A DNA stretch of 47,303 nucleotides from Candidatus Cloacimonadota bacterium (GCA_030621085.1 JAUXIJ010000017.1:1-47303); one strand, 5' to 3'; positions 16,805 through 27,168 are shown, counted from the first letter of the stretch. Translations and numbers: made by a program. The notes: generated by a model not told the origin, from the letters alone.

Positions 16805-17500
16805 TTAATAATTTCTTGCTCCGAAAATAGCGCTTCCTATTCGGATAATATTGGCTCCTTCTTCGAGGGCAATTTCAAAATCATCGGTCATGCCCATGGA
16901 AAGGAATTTCATCTTCACGCCGGGAATATTCTCCCGTTTGATCTCCTCGAATAATCTGCGTAGAGTTTGAAAACATTTTCGGATAATTGTTTCATCGGAC
17001 GTGAACATACCGATGGTCATCAACCCCGTAATTTGTAAATTTTTCAACTGTGCGATTTCTTGAACAAATGGCACAGTTTCCTGTGGGTCGATACCGAATT
17101 TGCTTGCCTCTGCGGAAGTATTTACCTGGATCAAGATATCCTGTTTTTTTTTCAGCTCACCAAGATGTTCGTTCAGTTTCCGGGCAGTGCTCAGCTTGTC
17201 GATGGAATGGATCAAAGCAGGTTCCAGTTTCATTAATTTCTTGATTTTGTTGGATTGCAAATGCCCAATAAAATGGAATTCTCGGATATTATCTTTAAGG
17301 AAGGGAATTTTCTCCACAGCTTCCTGAATCCTGTTTTCTCCAATATATTCAATACCGTGTTTTATAGCTTCTTCGATAATCGGGATAGGATGGGTTTTGG
17401 TAACAGCAAGTAATTTTATTTCAGATGGATCTCGCTCAACCTTCCTGGCTGCATTTTCAATTCGCTCACGTAATTTTTCGATATTCTCTGCTATCGACAT
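16805..17500 (-). CDS. yggS: YggS/PROSC-family pyridoxal-phosphate homeostasis protein
   Basis: 231 aa, the family size. YggS is a cytosolic single-domain TIM-barrel protein that binds PLP without a catalytic activity and keeps B6 and amino-acid pools balanced. 'LLAVTKTHP' carries the PLP lysine (Lys35). 'YIGENRIQEA', 'FHFIGHLQSNKIKKL', 'HSIDKLSTARKLN' and the phosphate-binding end 'LSMGMTDDFEIALEEGANIIRIGSAIFG' are family landmarks. A TTGACA box lies 61 bases upstream and the gene is probably first in an operon with plsY and the GNAT-like pair. Confidence 0.95.
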   Translation of the reverse strand: MSIAENIEKLRERIENAARKVERDPSEIKLLAVTKTHPIPIIEEAIKHGIEYIGENRIQEAVEKIPFLKDNIREFHFIGHLQSNKIKKLMKLEPALIHSIDKLSTARKLNEHLGELKKKQDILIQVNTSAEASKFGIDPQETVPFVQEIAQLKNLQITGLMTIGMFTSDETIIRKCFQTLRRLFEEIKRENIPGVKMKFLSMGMTDDFEIALEEGANIIRIGSAIFGARNY

Positions 17501-17583
17501 TCCTATCCTTCATCCACATTTATTAACGCACAAAAATTAAGGAAATTTAGCATATCTATATGTCAAGCAATTAGTAAGAAAGC

Positions 17584-17612
17584 AAAAAAACCGCCCCTTG
17601 CGGAGCGGTTTT
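17584..17612 (-). terminator. Intrinsic terminator after the S8 protease gene
   Basis: On the minus strand AAACCGC ... GCGGTTT forms a 7-bp stem around TCCGCAAGGG, followed by a run of seven T. It lies about 25 bases past the stop at 17636, so it should end the large protease transcript. The A-rich strand also gives a shorter T run in the plus direction, but no gene would use it. Confidence 0.85.
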
Positions 17613-17635
17613 GAATTCTATGTTCATTCTCAGAA

Positions 17636-20600
17636 TTATTTCATCAAGATCATTTTCTTCACAGAAGAATAACCTTTAGAATCCATCTTATAGAAATAGA
17701 TTCCGCTGGCAACAGAACGGTTGCTATTATCTTTGCCATTCCAGGATGTAAAGTGAATACCTTCCTGCAAGTTTTCGGAAATGATCGTTTTTACCAGTTG
17801 TCCTCGTGTATTGTAAATCTTCAGGTTTACGAAACCTTCTTCTTTGATACTGAAGCAGATATTGGTATCGGGATTGAACGGGTTAGGATAGTTCTTGCTC
17901 AGATTGTTCGTAAATACAGGAACTACTTCAGGTTGAGTTCCCACTGTAGGATCGAAAGCATTACCGGTTCTTCGGGAATTCCGTTTGAAGTTTGCCCAAT
18001 GTATCGAGCCGCTGGAATTTTTGTAATCTACCAATATATAAGATGTCTGGTTTGGTACCAGTATCTCGATATCCCCATCATTATCGGCATATCCAATAGC
18101 AGGAGCGGTTTTAATGGAACTTCCTAAATTTATTGGGAATAAGTAGGTTTCGCTACCAGTAATATCTATTGAATGCAGGTATCCCGCATTATCTCCAAAT
18201 ACAATATCAGGAGTTCCATTTGCGTCCATATCAACGATAACCGGTGTTGATTCAACTGATTCACCGATGGCAACCGGGAAATTTGGAAGATTATTTCCAG
18301 CCTGATCTACAAGATGAATGTTACCACTCTGATCAATAAAACAGATATCGTTATTTCCATTATTATTGAAGTCTGCAGTTACCAGTGATGTAAGAACATC
18401 AGCACCTGCATCCATATCCCAGATAAGAGAACCATCATTATCGATCACAAAAACGGTACCGCTGGTCGTGGCGACCAGCACTTCAGGATCAGCATCGGTA
18501 TCTACGTTTGATATAGTTGGACCCTGAGTTGAACCTGAACCAAGGACATAGGGCCACCCGGAAAGATTAGAACCTGTATTAGAAGAGATCGCATAAAGAG
18601 AACCTGTTAATGTTACTACAAGAACTTCAAGATTTCCATCGTTATTCAAGTCGCCAATAGCAGCAGAGGACATTACAGGACTATCCAGGGTAGCCGGGAA
18701 ATTCGGAAAGGATGTACCATTTGAGTTTATTATGTGAACTGCACCAGCCGGGAATGTACAAACTATAACTTCCATCGTACCATTACCATCAACATCGGCA
18801 ATCATGGGATTACTCTTAACATTTCCACCAGCATTATAATCAAAAATAGTGTTTCCGTTACAATCATAAGCAATCACGTGACCTGCATCATTACCGATAA
18901 CAATGTCTTCATTATCATCACTATCTACAAGGCCAACTGCAACAGCAACCCCAATTGTAGCTCCCGTATCGATAGGGAATGGGGAAACAGGAGTTCCATC
19001 TTCTTGCATAACGTGAATCATTCCTGCCTGGTCACCAAATATTATTTCTTTTGAACCATCATCTTCAAGGTCTATAATAACCCCGCTTGATGAAGAAGCA
19101 CTTCCCAAAACCAAAGGCCAACCTGCTTGAGCCAGGGTTAATTCAACTACCATTTCACGTTCTACAACATAAGGCCAGGTAGCGCTCGGATTAGCTGAAA
19201 TGGTCATAGTGAAAGGAATAACAAAGTCAGAAAGTTCGGCTGGAGTTTCAAAGCTAAAAGGATTACCTGAATTCCAGCCGCTGGATCCTGATGCAATATT
19301 AGAATATGTAGTTTCATCATTGAGTATCGTTACTTCAGTAACCTCGCAACTGAGAGTAGCTGTAATATCTTCTGCATCAAGCCAGAAGTCATCGTTTTCC
19401 AGGTTAATCAACAGGTTTACTACCTCACCCGGATTAGGAACACCATCACCGTCGCCGGTTTGTTCGATCATATTGATTTCAGCAATAGTAAGATTGGGGA
19501 TCAGATCGTACATGGCTCCTTTAAAAGCATTAACACGTCCTGCTCCTAACATACCAACATAAGGTGGATTAGCTGCATCAATATTATCACAAGTATATTC
19601 CAATCTAGTTTTAAGTTCCTCGGGAGTCAGATCGGTGTGGATCGACTTAATAAGACCTGCCACACCTGCTGCAACGGGAGAAGCCATAGAAGTACCACTA
19701 TAATTTGCATAATCATTTCCTGCAATTATTGTAGAATATATACTCTCACCTGGTGCGGAAACATCAACTACAGTCCCATAATTTGAAGAGTATGCTTTTA
19801 GGTCATTAGGACCTGTAGATGCAACACAAACAGCATTGGTAGCATTACCCGGGTAATGAGGATAAGAAGCAAGATTTAGATTTTCATTTCCTGCAGCACA
19901 TGTTACTATTGCTCCATGACTCATGGCATAATTGATAGCATTATTATAAGTAGTACTTCCACCAGGTCCACCGAAACTACAATTGATAATATCAGCCCCT
20001 GAATTTGCGCAGTAATAAATTCCCAGATCACCACTATAAACATAAGGGGATGGTGTGTTATTGGGTGTATGACGGGATGAAATAAGTTTAACTGTCATCA
20101 TTGGACCTGTACTACCGATATAGTTGTCTCCTACTTCTCCTGCACATCCGGCAACATGAGTACCATGATCATTATCTACATGGTTTTGGTAAGATTGGTT
20201 GTTATTATTGTAGAAATTCCAGCCGATACAGTCGTCTATCTTTCCGTTACTGTCATCATCTATACCGTTACCACCGGAAATAGATCCGGTAGCCCAGTTT
20301 ATGCTCATAGTATTTCCACCGGATGTTGAGTTGAGTTCAGGTTCATTAACCCAGATATTATCTTGCAGGTCAGGATGATTCCATTTGATACCGGAGTCCA
20401 CAATACCGATGATAATATCTTCATTTCCGGTTGTATAATCCCAGGCTGGTTCGGTTCGAATATACTCGTGATGCCATTGCATATTATAAGAAGCATCATT
20501 AGGCACATAATCAACTTTGTAAACCGGCTCATATTCAGCATAGATAATATTAGGATCGGTTGCAAGTGCTTCCAGTGCCGCTTTGATATTATCATTACTT

Positions 20601-20920
20601 GCCAGAGTGATATTGTAAATACATCCTGGATAGAGTCCGTTATCGTTCCAATCCAGATCTTTCACGAAATCGATACGCTGTTCTAAATCCACGAATTTAT
20701 ATTGCTCGGATAGAAGATCAAAACTTGTTATTCCGATTTCAACAATACCATCGTTAATTTCATGATCCAGGATACATTCCCGGTTACCGATAGCATCCCA
20801 TTCAAATCCCACAATTATTCTTCTGGGTAAAAAATACTCCTCATTGAATGGCATTGCTGTATCAGCAAAAAGTGATGTGAGACACATCACAGTTACGATA
20901 AAGAAAAAAATTCTTTTCAT
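17636..20920 (-). CDS. Secreted subtilisin-like (S8) protease with FG-GAP propeller and type IX sorting tail
   Basis: 1094 aa with a signal peptide (1-19). A propeptide-like region with 'RRIIVGFEWDAI' and 'ATDPNIIYAEYEPVYKVDYVPND' precedes the S8 domain (about 160-475). The triad is Asp175 in 'IGIVDSGIKWNHPD', His252 in 'NDHGTHVAG' and Ser411 in 'YSGTSMASPVAAG', with the oxyanion Asn345 in 'CAAGNEN'. Residues about 600-1000 hold eight propeller-like blades (DLEDDGSKEI, DLNNDGNLEV, DFNNNGNNDI, DMDANGTPDI and others). The end is 'SKNYPNPFNPDTNICFS ... SGIYFYKM ... KKMILMK'. An autoprocessed surface or extracellular protease is likely. A clear terminator follows and a TTGACA box lies 67 bases upstream. 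Confidence 0.95.
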   Translation of the reverse strand: MKRIFFFIVTVMCLTSLFADTAMPFNEEYFLPRRIIVGFEWDAIGNRECILDHEINDGIVEIGITSFDLLSEQYKFVDLEQRIDFVKDLDWNDNGLYPGCIYNITLASNDNIKAALEALATDPNIIYAEYEPVYKVDYVPNDASYNMQWHHEYIRTEPAWDYTTGNEDIIIGIVDSGIKWNHPDLQDNIWVNEPELNSTSGGNTMSINWATGSISGGNGIDDDSNGKIDDCIGWNFYNNNNQSYQNHVDNDHGTHVAGCAGEVGDNYIGSTGPMMTVKLISSRHTPNNTPSPYVYSGDLGIYYCANSGADIINCSFGGPGGSTTYNNAINYAMSHGAIVTCAAGNENLNLASYPHYPGNATNAVCVASTGPNDLKAYSSNYGTVVDVSAPGESIYSTIIAGNDYANYSGTSMASPVAAGVAGLIKSIHTDLTPEELKTRLEYTCDNIDAANPPYVGMLGAGRVNAFKGAMYDLIPNLTIAEINMIEQTGDGDGVPNPGEVVNLLINLENDDFWLDAEDITATLSCEVTEVTILNDETTYSNIASGSSGWNSGNPFSFETPAELSDFVIPFTMTISANPSATWPYVVEREMVVELTLAQAGWPLVLGSASSSSGVIIDLEDDGSKEIIFGDQAGMIHVMQEDGTPVSPFPIDTGATIGVAVAVGLVDSDDNEDIVIGNDAGHVIAYDCNGNTIFDYNAGGNVKSNPMIADVDGNGTMEVIVCTFPAGAVHIINSNGTSFPNFPATLDSPVMSSAAIGDLNNDGNLEVLVVTLTGSLYAISSNTGSNLSGWPYVLGSGSTQGPTISNVDTDADPEVLVATTSGTVFVIDNDGSLIWDMDAGADVLTSLVTADFNNNGNNDICFIDQSGNIHLVDQAGNNLPNFPVAIGESVESTPVIVDMDANGTPDIVFGDNAGYLHSIDITGSETYLFPINLGSSIKTAPAIGYADNDGDIEILVPNQTSYILVDYKNSSGSIHWANFKRNSRRTGNAFDPTVGTQPEVVPVFTNNLSKNYPNPFNPDTNICFSIKEEGFVNLKIYNTRGQLVKTIISENLQEGIHFTSWNGKDNSNRSVASGIYFYKMDSKGYSSVKKMILMK

Positions 20921-21057
20921 AATTACTCCTTATTAATAATTTTATTTTCTTACATATTCAGCTTGAATGGAATTTGCCTGACGTTTTGTCAAGTTCAATA
21001 ATCCACCCATAATTTAGCCGGCAATAGAAACGACTAATTTATTTTTCTGAAGTATTT

Positions 21058-23376
21058 CTACTTCATTAAAATCATTTTTTTTATTTCTGTATATCCTGAA
21101 GCTTCTAGTTTGTATAAATAAATACCGCTGGAGACTTGTGTTCCAACGTTATCTGTACCGTTCCAAATAACAGTGGATATTCCGGCAGTTTTAAAATTAT
21201 CGATCAGGGTTTTTACAAGTTGTCCTTTGGTGTTATATACTTTCAGTGTGATTTTACCTGAATCCGGAAGATCAAGTTTAATAGTGGTTTCGGGATTGAA
21301 CGGATTGGGATAGTTTAACATCACAGGTTTATTATTTGGAATTAATTCCAGTTCGGTACCTGTAGGATTACTGTCCACAATAGTGCGGATCATTATATTT
21401 CCTGTATCCAAGCTGTCCCAGCCAGTTTCATCTGTATAACTGTAACCAGAACTGCTCTCGTCCAGCCCGATTGCAGGAGAATCTACAAATTCCTGGATAC
21501 CTGCAAAGAAATTCTCATCAGTTAGAACTGGTTGTTCGCCTGTTGGAATAATCAACGTATTCCAACCTTGGACTAATTCGGAGGAAGAATAACTTATAGG
21601 ATTGACCAGAAGATCTCCGGGTGTTCCATTATTATCATCCCATATTTTTATTACCAGCGGACCTGAGTTTAAAGATTCGATATAAACATTTATATGGGTG
21701 AGAGTTTGGTATTCCCGATTATAATTCGGAGTGAACTTAACAGCTATATTGTTTAATGTTCCACAACTAAATCCTGATTCGCAAGTGCCGTCATCGTGCA
21801 TCAAGATATTTGCAGTAGAAGATGGAACAAAAACAAATGCTTCGTTTGAGTATTGCGATTCTTCACCATCATAAATAGCAGTGATAATATAAAAATTGAA
21901 TAAATCCGTAATCGGTTCAGTATGAATAAAAGTTGTGTCAGTAGTGAAACCAGCCAGATCATAACCACTTGCACTGCTGGTTGAATGATAGATATTAAAT
22001 TCCTCCCAATCAGGGGAGTAGGGTTCGTCCCAGTTTAACATTACAGTTCGGTCTTCCAATAAAGTGGCAGTATTATTTTCAGGTGGAGAACCAGGGTAAG
22101 TTACGGTCGTTATCATAATGTCGTCCATTTGAACACCGAACGTGGAGGGCTGATCGCTATTCGAATGAAAACCGATCCTTAACTTAACATTATATCCAGA
22201 TAGAGACGATAGATCATTATACCCGGGCCAACTCTCAGAGAAAAGAGACCAATCGTTAACCGAACCGGTGAAGACGGCATTTATGCCGTTTGGATCACCC
22301 AAAGGATTTGAAATTGAGTTCCAGCTTGACCAGCCCAAATTTGTATGATGTTGTATCTCTATAGAAAAATAATCACAATCAGGAAAAGAATTGTCATCAA
22401 GTTCTGAGCGTATATACATATCAAAAAAGAGCTGACTGTCTGCAGGAAATTGAATAATTGGACCTTCAATGTAGTTTTCCATATTCGGGTTGTACCAACC
22501 TGTTTCTACATTAAAACAGCCTATAGCAGAAATAGGAGAAGGTGCATTCAGATCATCGAAAACATGCCAGAGATTGCCACCTTTTGCAGTATTGGAAAAG
22601 CTATAAAATTCGGTTTCATCTTCTCCATCGTTTGTGAAAACATCTGCAATGTTGATATTATCAACAAAAACTCCTGTAAACTCAGGATTGGTAGCGGTTG
22701 ATGTATTTGGATCGGAAGCAAAAGCAAAACTGATGATTACATCTTCACCCAGATAGGAATCGGGAATTGTGATTGTTGTTGTTGTCCAGTCGGTTGATCC
22801 TCCCCAACCTGGAATGCCAGGGATACCATCGGGGTCTTCATTGTGTTCATAACCAAAACTGTACAGGCTTGAACTATTGTATGCAGGAATGCAATCAGTT
22901 AAAATTGTAGCCTCTTCGTAATCCTGATCTGAGTTCCTGATACGAATATTGAATCCATCCCAGCCATTGAAATTTTCATATGTACCCAGTTCTTCGATAG
23001 CTCTGTATTGAACAAAAGAAAGGATTAGAGAACCGGAATTTGGTAGAGAAATAGCAGGAGTATCCAGCACCTGGTACCAACTATCTAAATAGCCGCCATC
23101 GGGTAAAATATCCGGATTTGCCATGCGCCATGATTTACCGGAACCACCGTAAGCGTTGAATTCTGATGTGCTCCAGAATGAACCAGGATCGGTTACGTCT
23201 ATCAGGTCCCACTCAATTAATCCGCTCTCAAAATCTTCTACATATATAGTGTCTACGATTTCTCTGGAAAGTATTTCTACATTTTTAGCAGCATTATTTC
23301 TGATGATGGTTTTGTTATTAGAAAAAAGTAAGCTTGTAAAAACCAAGCTTGCAATAATTATGTATTTTTTTCTCAT
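21058..23376 (-). CDS. Large secreted beta-sandwich protein with type IX sorting tail
   Basis: 772 aa from ATG at 23376 (MRKKYIIIASLV); an upstream in-frame TTG at 23388 adds four residues and is less likely. Signal peptide about 1-19. Two carbohydrate- or adhesion-type sandwich modules are suggested by 'VEDFESGLIEWDLIDVTDPGS' with 'VFVDNINIADVF' (about 50-250) and a second 'SWNSISNPLGDP ... VQMDDIMITTV' block, similar to immune-inhibitor-A-associated domains. A fibronectin type III-like segment follows (PGSPPENNTATLLEDRTVML, about 430-520) and then another beta domain. The tail is 'VMLNYPNPFNPETTIKLDLP ... SGIYLYKL ... KKMILMK'. No catalytic motif was found; a surface adhesin or matrix protein is a guess. 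It follows gap by 41 bases. Confidence 0.8.
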   Translation of the reverse strand: MRKKYIIIASLVFTSLLFSNNKTIIRNNAAKNVEILSREIVDTIYVEDFESGLIEWDLIDVTDPGSFWSTSEFNAYGGSGKSWRMANPDILPDGGYLDSWYQVLDTPAISLPNSGSLILSFVQYRAIEELGTYENFNGWDGFNIRIRNSDQDYEEATILTDCIPAYNSSSLYSFGYEHNEDPDGIPGIPGWGGSTDWTTTTITIPDSYLGEDVIISFAFASDPNTSTATNPEFTGVFVDNINIADVFTNDGEDETEFYSFSNTAKGGNLWHVFDDLNAPSPISAIGCFNVETGWYNPNMENYIEGPIIQFPADSQLFFDMYIRSELDDNSFPDCDYFSIEIQHHTNLGWSSWNSISNPLGDPNGINAVFTGSVNDWSLFSESWPGYNDLSSLSGYNVKLRIGFHSNSDQPSTFGVQMDDIMITTVTYPGSPPENNTATLLEDRTVMLNWDEPYSPDWEEFNIYHSTSSASGYDLAGFTTDTTFIHTEPITDLFNFYIITAIYDGEESQYSNEAFVFVPSSTANILMHDDGTCESGFSCGTLNNIAVKFTPNYNREYQTLTHINVYIESLNSGPLVIKIWDDNNGTPGDLLVNPISYSSSELVQGWNTLIIPTGEQPVLTDENFFAGIQEFVDSPAIGLDESSSGYSYTDETGWDSLDTGNIMIRTIVDSNPTGTELELIPNNKPVMLNYPNPFNPETTIKLDLPDSGKITLKVYNTKGQLVKTLIDNFKTAGISTVIWNGTDNVGTQVSSGIYLYKLEASGYTEIKKMILMK

Positions 23377-23417
23377 TAACCGATCCAATACTTATTTGGA
23401 CATAAAATACGCATATA

Positions 23418-24416
23418 TTATTCCATTTCAGAAATACATTTTATAAGGTCCACAATACGGCAGGAATATCCCCATTCGTTATCGTACCAACTGAGTATTT
23501 TTATAAATTTGCCATTTACCATTGTGACTTGAGAGTCAAAAATAGAAGAAGCCGGATTTCCAATGATATCCGTGGAGACAAGTGGTTCTTCAGAATATTC
23601 CAGAATATCTTTCAAGTATGTTTTAGATGCTTCTTTCATCAGTGTATTTATTTCTTCTTTGGTGGTTTCTCTTTCCACTATAATAGAAACATCTACCAGG
23701 GAAGCATTGGGTGTGGGTACTCGTACAGCCATACCGTCTATCTTGCCTTTGAGAACAGAAATTACTTTGCCGGTTGCAGAAGCAGCACCGGTTGTAGTAG
23801 GAACGATATTCAAAGCAGCAGCACGTGCTCTTCGCAGATCTTTATGCGGATAATCCAGAAGCCGTTGATCCATCGTGTAGGAATGTATCGTGGTCATAAA
23901 AGCCGACTTCACATCAAAATTATCGGTGATGACCTTCATTACCGGAGCAAGGCAGTTAGTTGTACATGATGCATTGGAAATAATTTTATCCTCTTTTTTT
24001 AAAGTTTCATGATTTACTCCCAGTACTATGGTTGCATCTACATCGCCTTTAGCCGGTGCGGAAATTAAAACCTTTCTTGCTCCTGCCTGCAGGTGCCTGG
24101 AAGCTTCTTCCTGTGTGCGGAATATTCCTGTAGATTCAACAACATAATCAACATTCAGATCATTCCATGGAAGATTTTCAGGTGCTTTTTCCGATAGTAC
24201 TTTTATACTGGTACCGTCCACTATGATGCAATTTTCGCCAGCTTCCACGTTTCGTTTGTAGGTTCCATGTACTGAATCACGTTTTAAAAGGTGAGCAAGA
24301 GTTTTTGTATCCATGAGGTCGTTAATGGCAACAATTTGAAATTCTTTTTTTTCAAATAATTCCCTGAAAACCAGTCTACCGATCCTTCCAAATCCGTTAA
24401 TGGCAACGTTCTTCAT
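23418..24416 (-). CDS. gap: Glyceraldehyde-3-phosphate dehydrogenase, type I
   Basis: 332 aa, the standard length. The NAD-binding start is 'VAINGFGRIGRLVFRE' and the active site 'SNASCTTNCLAP' has Cys151 paired with His178 (TTIHSYT), together with 'STGIFRT' and the S-loop region 'RRARAAALNIVPTTTGAA'. It oxidises glyceraldehyde-3-phosphate to 1,3-bisphosphoglycerate in the cytosol. 'NDLMDTKTLAHLLKRDSVHG' is the family's nucleotide-specificity region (Asp33 after Asn32 favours NAD). The aldolase gene lies 19 bases upstream, so the two glycolytic enzymes are co-transcribed. The SD is GAGAG in front of the ATG. Confidence 0.97.
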   Translation of the reverse strand: MKNVAINGFGRIGRLVFRELFEKKEFQIVAINDLMDTKTLAHLLKRDSVHGTYKRNVEAGENCIIVDGTSIKVLSEKAPENLPWNDLNVDYVVESTGIFRTQEEASRHLQAGARKVLISAPAKGDVDATIVLGVNHETLKKEDKIISNASCTTNCLAPVMKVITDNFDVKSAFMTTIHSYTMDQRLLDYPHKDLRRARAAALNIVPTTTGAASATGKVISVLKGKIDGMAVRVPTPNASLVDVSIIVERETTKEEINTLMKEASKTYLKDILEYSEEPLVSTDIIGNPASSIFDSQVTMVNGKFIKILSWYDNEWGYSCRIVDLIKCISEME

Positions 24417-24435
24417 TTTTCTCTCCTTCTATACT

Positions 24436-25410
24436 TTATAAAAGTATGGATTTACCGGCGCTACCGGTAATTTGAACTAATTGTTCTACAGCTTTCTGCA
24501 TAGCTGCTTCACCTTTGATGATCCACTTACGCGGATCGAAACGTTTTTTATCGGGAGTATAATCATCATTTGAAAGGGCATCCGGTTTCACAATAGAATC
24601 TTTTTCCTTTTCCCAGTAAGCCTGAGTAGCAGCGGCGAATTCCATCTGGTAACGGGTATCTTTATTGATCTTCACTACGCCGTTCTTGATGGCGTCTATC
24701 TGCTGATGTGCTGTTAAGCCGGAAGCTCCGTGCAGCACAATACCGGTTTCCACGTTGTTGGAAATCAATAAATTATCGATCTCTTTGATAAGATCAAGTT
24801 TGAGGGATACTTTTGAACCTTTTGTTACACCGTGATTCGTTCCCACAGAGGCAGCAAAAAGATCTACATTAGTTTTCTTTACATATTCCAGAGCTTCTTC
24901 TGGTTTGGTGTAGAGCTCTGTATCAGAAACTATCTCGTCTTCGGTTCCTTTGATGTAACCGATCTCACCTTCAACCAGAACGCCATGTTTATGAGCCACT
25001 TTAACCACTTCCGAAGAAATGCGGATATTCTCATTAAATTCTTCTTTGGATGCATCTATCATAACAGAAGAAACCAGATCATTTTCTATGCAATAAACCA
25101 CAAAATCGAAATAGTTGGGAGTGGCATGATCTATGTGCAAACCTACGCCGGAATTTTTGAACTGCTGCGATAATATCTTAATGATGGAAGAAATAAATTG
25201 TGCTCCTATATTTATGTCTTTGCTGGCACCGGCTGCATATTTCACAGCTCCGGAACTCATCTGTAATAATCCGTCAGACCGCTGTGCTTCATAACCGTAC
25301 AAAACACCTCTAACAGCAGCATCGAAAACAACATTGGAAGCTACGATCCCGAAACGTTCTTTTTTTGCTTTCAGGAAAACTTCTTTTAATTTATCTCCAT
25401 TATAAAACAT
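24436..25410 (-). CDS. fba: Class II fructose-bisphosphate aldolase
   Basis: 324 aa. It cleaves fructose-1,6-bisphosphate to the two triose phosphates, using a zinc ion. 'LHIDHATPNY' (His92, Asp94, His95) matches the family's 'HLDHG' metal and catalytic segment, 'EGEIGYIKGTEDE' and 'AASVGTNHGVTKG' follow with a further zinc His, and 'GIVLHGASGL' holds the phosphate and third metal ligand. The slightly different 'DHAT' instead of 'DHG' and the opening 'KKERFGIVASNVVFD' suggest a less common subfamily. It sits directly before gap, and 48 bases after the chaperone gene that precedes it. The SD is GGAGG before the ATG (cctcc at 25414-25418). Confidence 0.92.
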   Translation of the reverse strand: MFYNGDKLKEVFLKAKKERFGIVASNVVFDAAVRGVLYGYEAQRSDGLLQMSSGAVKYAAGASKDINIGAQFISSIIKILSQQFKNSGVGLHIDHATPNYFDFVVYCIENDLVSSVMIDASKEEFNENIRISSEVVKVAHKHGVLVEGEIGYIKGTEDEIVSDTELYTKPEEALEYVKKTNVDLFAASVGTNHGVTKGSKVSLKLDLIKEIDNLLISNNVETGIVLHGASGLTAHQQIDAIKNGVVKINKDTRYQMEFAAATQAYWEKEKDSIVKPDALSNDDYTPDKKRFDPRKWIIKGEAAMQKAVEQLVQITGSAGKSILL

Positions 25411-25458
25411 GCTATCCTCCTTGAAAGATAGGATTAAAGAACTACTCTATTACAAATT

Positions 25459-27168
25459 TTATTTATCGATATCTTCCGATTCAAAATTCTCGATTATATC
25501 GCTTTTACCTTCCAGTTCAGAGATCATGAATTGAGCAGATTCGTGCAGGTCGGCTGTAGGGTATTTTTCCAGGAATTCGTTAAATATTTTAATGGCGTTA
25601 TCCTTGTCTTTTAATTCTTCCGCATACAGGAAAGCTTTCATGAACATAGCTTTGTAATCGTCGGTGTTGTTTTGATGATGTTTAATTATCTCATCGTAAT
25701 AGAAGATTGCATCTGTGAATCTTCTTCTTTTCTGGGCTTCTTCTGCTTTGTTGAAATATTCTTCTGCCGTAAGGATCACGATTAATTTATCTGTATACTT
25801 TTTCACATGATATTTTTCCTGCAACTCTTTATTAGTCTGATCGAATAATTGTTTGGAAAGGTCTTTCATCATTGTAGATTTAATTTTACCTTTTATTTCT
25901 TCGAAAGGCGTGGGAATGGCGATGTTATCTTCCAGGATCTTAAAGAAAACAAAAACACCTTTGGAATTTTCAAATATCTTGCTGAGTTTGTCGGGCTTGG
26001 TTTTCCATACCATATTAGAGTAAACTTCATCTTTGCCGATACCGGGAATAATATCGTTCTTGTAAATGTGATCCAGAATACCATCTTTGTCTTTATATTC
26101 AGAATGCTCTTCAATAAGTTGTTTCAGGGCTTCTTCGTTGTTCTTTTTATAGTATTTTTTTACCAGTTTCATCATTTTTTTTGCAGTATCTTTAGATGTA
26201 AAACCGAATGTCTGGATCTTGCGATAAGGGTTTGTACTGAATTTTTCTATGTTGTTATTATAAAATTCCTGTGCGTTTTCATCACTGTTGTCGATGGCAT
26301 CTACAACCAGCATGTTGTAAACAGTTCGCATCATCATGTTGCGTTTGATCTGTTTCACGATTTTCTGGATTGCCTCATTTTGGTCGAACTCGCTTTCAAT
26401 GGCATCTTTATAAAAAACATCCAGTTTAATCAGGTTATCGATGAAATTTCTCAATGCCTGGGGATTTTGCAGCGATATCTGTGCGGAAGGTTGTAGAACA
26501 TCATATCCATCCAAAAGATCTTTAACTGTTTTCTGAAGAGTTGGATCGGTACTGCTAACGAGAATCTCATCAAGAATCACTTCATTACTATCCACATGTA
26601 CCAGGTTGATCTCATCCAGTATATCGTAATTAATCTCCACTTTATATTTTGTATTAAGCTTATCAGTTTTTTCAGATATAAACTCTTTTTCTTTTTGAGG
26701 TCTCAATCTCTGTTCAATTTCTTTTTCACATTCCTCGAATGTACGACCGGCAAACATTTCGAGGTTTTCTTTGAAATAAGCATTTTTCTCATCGGTTGTA
26801 AAAGTGATATTATTTGCGGAAAGTTCTTTTTTGTATTCGTTAAAATAAGCGTTTTTTATCTGTCCTTCTGTGCGAGAGAAAAACTTTTCATCTTCTCCAA
26901 TATTTCTTTGAAGAGCTTCATAATAAAAAACTTCTTCCGTACACATCATATCGAGTAATTGCTTTTTGCCTTCTTCAGTGGAATATTTAGGTTGATACAT
27001 CGGTGGTATTTGAGAAAGCCTTTCTTCTAATTGCCCCATGGTGATTTTTCCACCGTCAAATTCAGCTACAACTGTTGTGTCGGGAACTCCTTTGGCAGCA
27101 GAAAGAATAGTTGTTAACATTATAAACGTTAACACGAGCGCTTTTTTCAAAACTTTTTTCTTATACAT
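25459..27168 (-). CDS. PpiC/SurA-like periplasmic peptidyl-prolyl isomerase with C-terminal TPR
   Basis: 569 aa from ATG at 27168, chosen because GGAGAGGA lies just upstream and the signal peptide (MYKKKVLKKALVLTF ...) starts there; the frame to 27204 has no such support. The SurA-like N-domain 'VVAEFDGGKITMGQLEERLSQI' (about 31-52) is typical of outer-membrane-protein chaperones. A parvulin-like stretch spans about 315-425 ('IQTFGFTSKDTAKK', 'DGILDHIYKNDIIPGIG'), though not all family residues are obvious. Residues about 475-560 look like TPR/YbgF-type repeats (EEYFNKAEEAQKRRRFTDAI, FNEFLEKYPTAD). It would help fold the many barrels and secreted proteins of this region. Upstream is a divergent intergenic region with a palindrome. 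Confidence 0.85.
   Translation of the reverse strand: MYKKKVLKKALVLTFIMLTTILSAAKGVPDTTVVAEFDGGKITMGQLEERLSQIPPMYQPKYSTEEGKKQLLDMMCTEEVFYYEALQRNIGEDEKFFSRTEGQIKNAYFNEYKKELSANNITFTTDEKNAYFKENLEMFAGRTFEECEKEIEQRLRPQKEKEFISEKTDKLNTKYKVEINYDILDEINLVHVDSNEVILDEILVSSTDPTLQKTVKDLLDGYDVLQPSAQISLQNPQALRNFIDNLIKLDVFYKDAIESEFDQNEAIQKIVKQIKRNMMMRTVYNMLVVDAIDNSDENAQEFYNNNIEKFSTNPYRKIQTFGFTSKDTAKKMMKLVKKYYKKNNEEALKQLIEEHSEYKDKDGILDHIYKNDIIPGIGKDEVYSNMVWKTKPDKLSKIFENSKGVFVFFKILEDNIAIPTPFEEIKGKIKSTMMKDLSKQLFDQTNKELQEKYHVKKYTDKLIVILTAEEYFNKAEEAQKRRRFTDAIFYYDEIIKHHQNNTDDYKAMFMKAFLYAEELKDKDNAIKIFNEFLEKYPTADLHESAQFMISELEGKSDIIENFESEDIDK

Noticed and set aside
21140..21175. A fourth copy of the CGTTCC palindrome
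   Set aside because: Only GTTCCAA words in coding DNA of the sorting tail; no inverted arm or AGAG flank.
25849..26496. A 215-codon plus-strand frame inside the chaperone gene
   Set aside because: Antisense shadow, Phe/Ile-rich translation from the A-rich sense strand.
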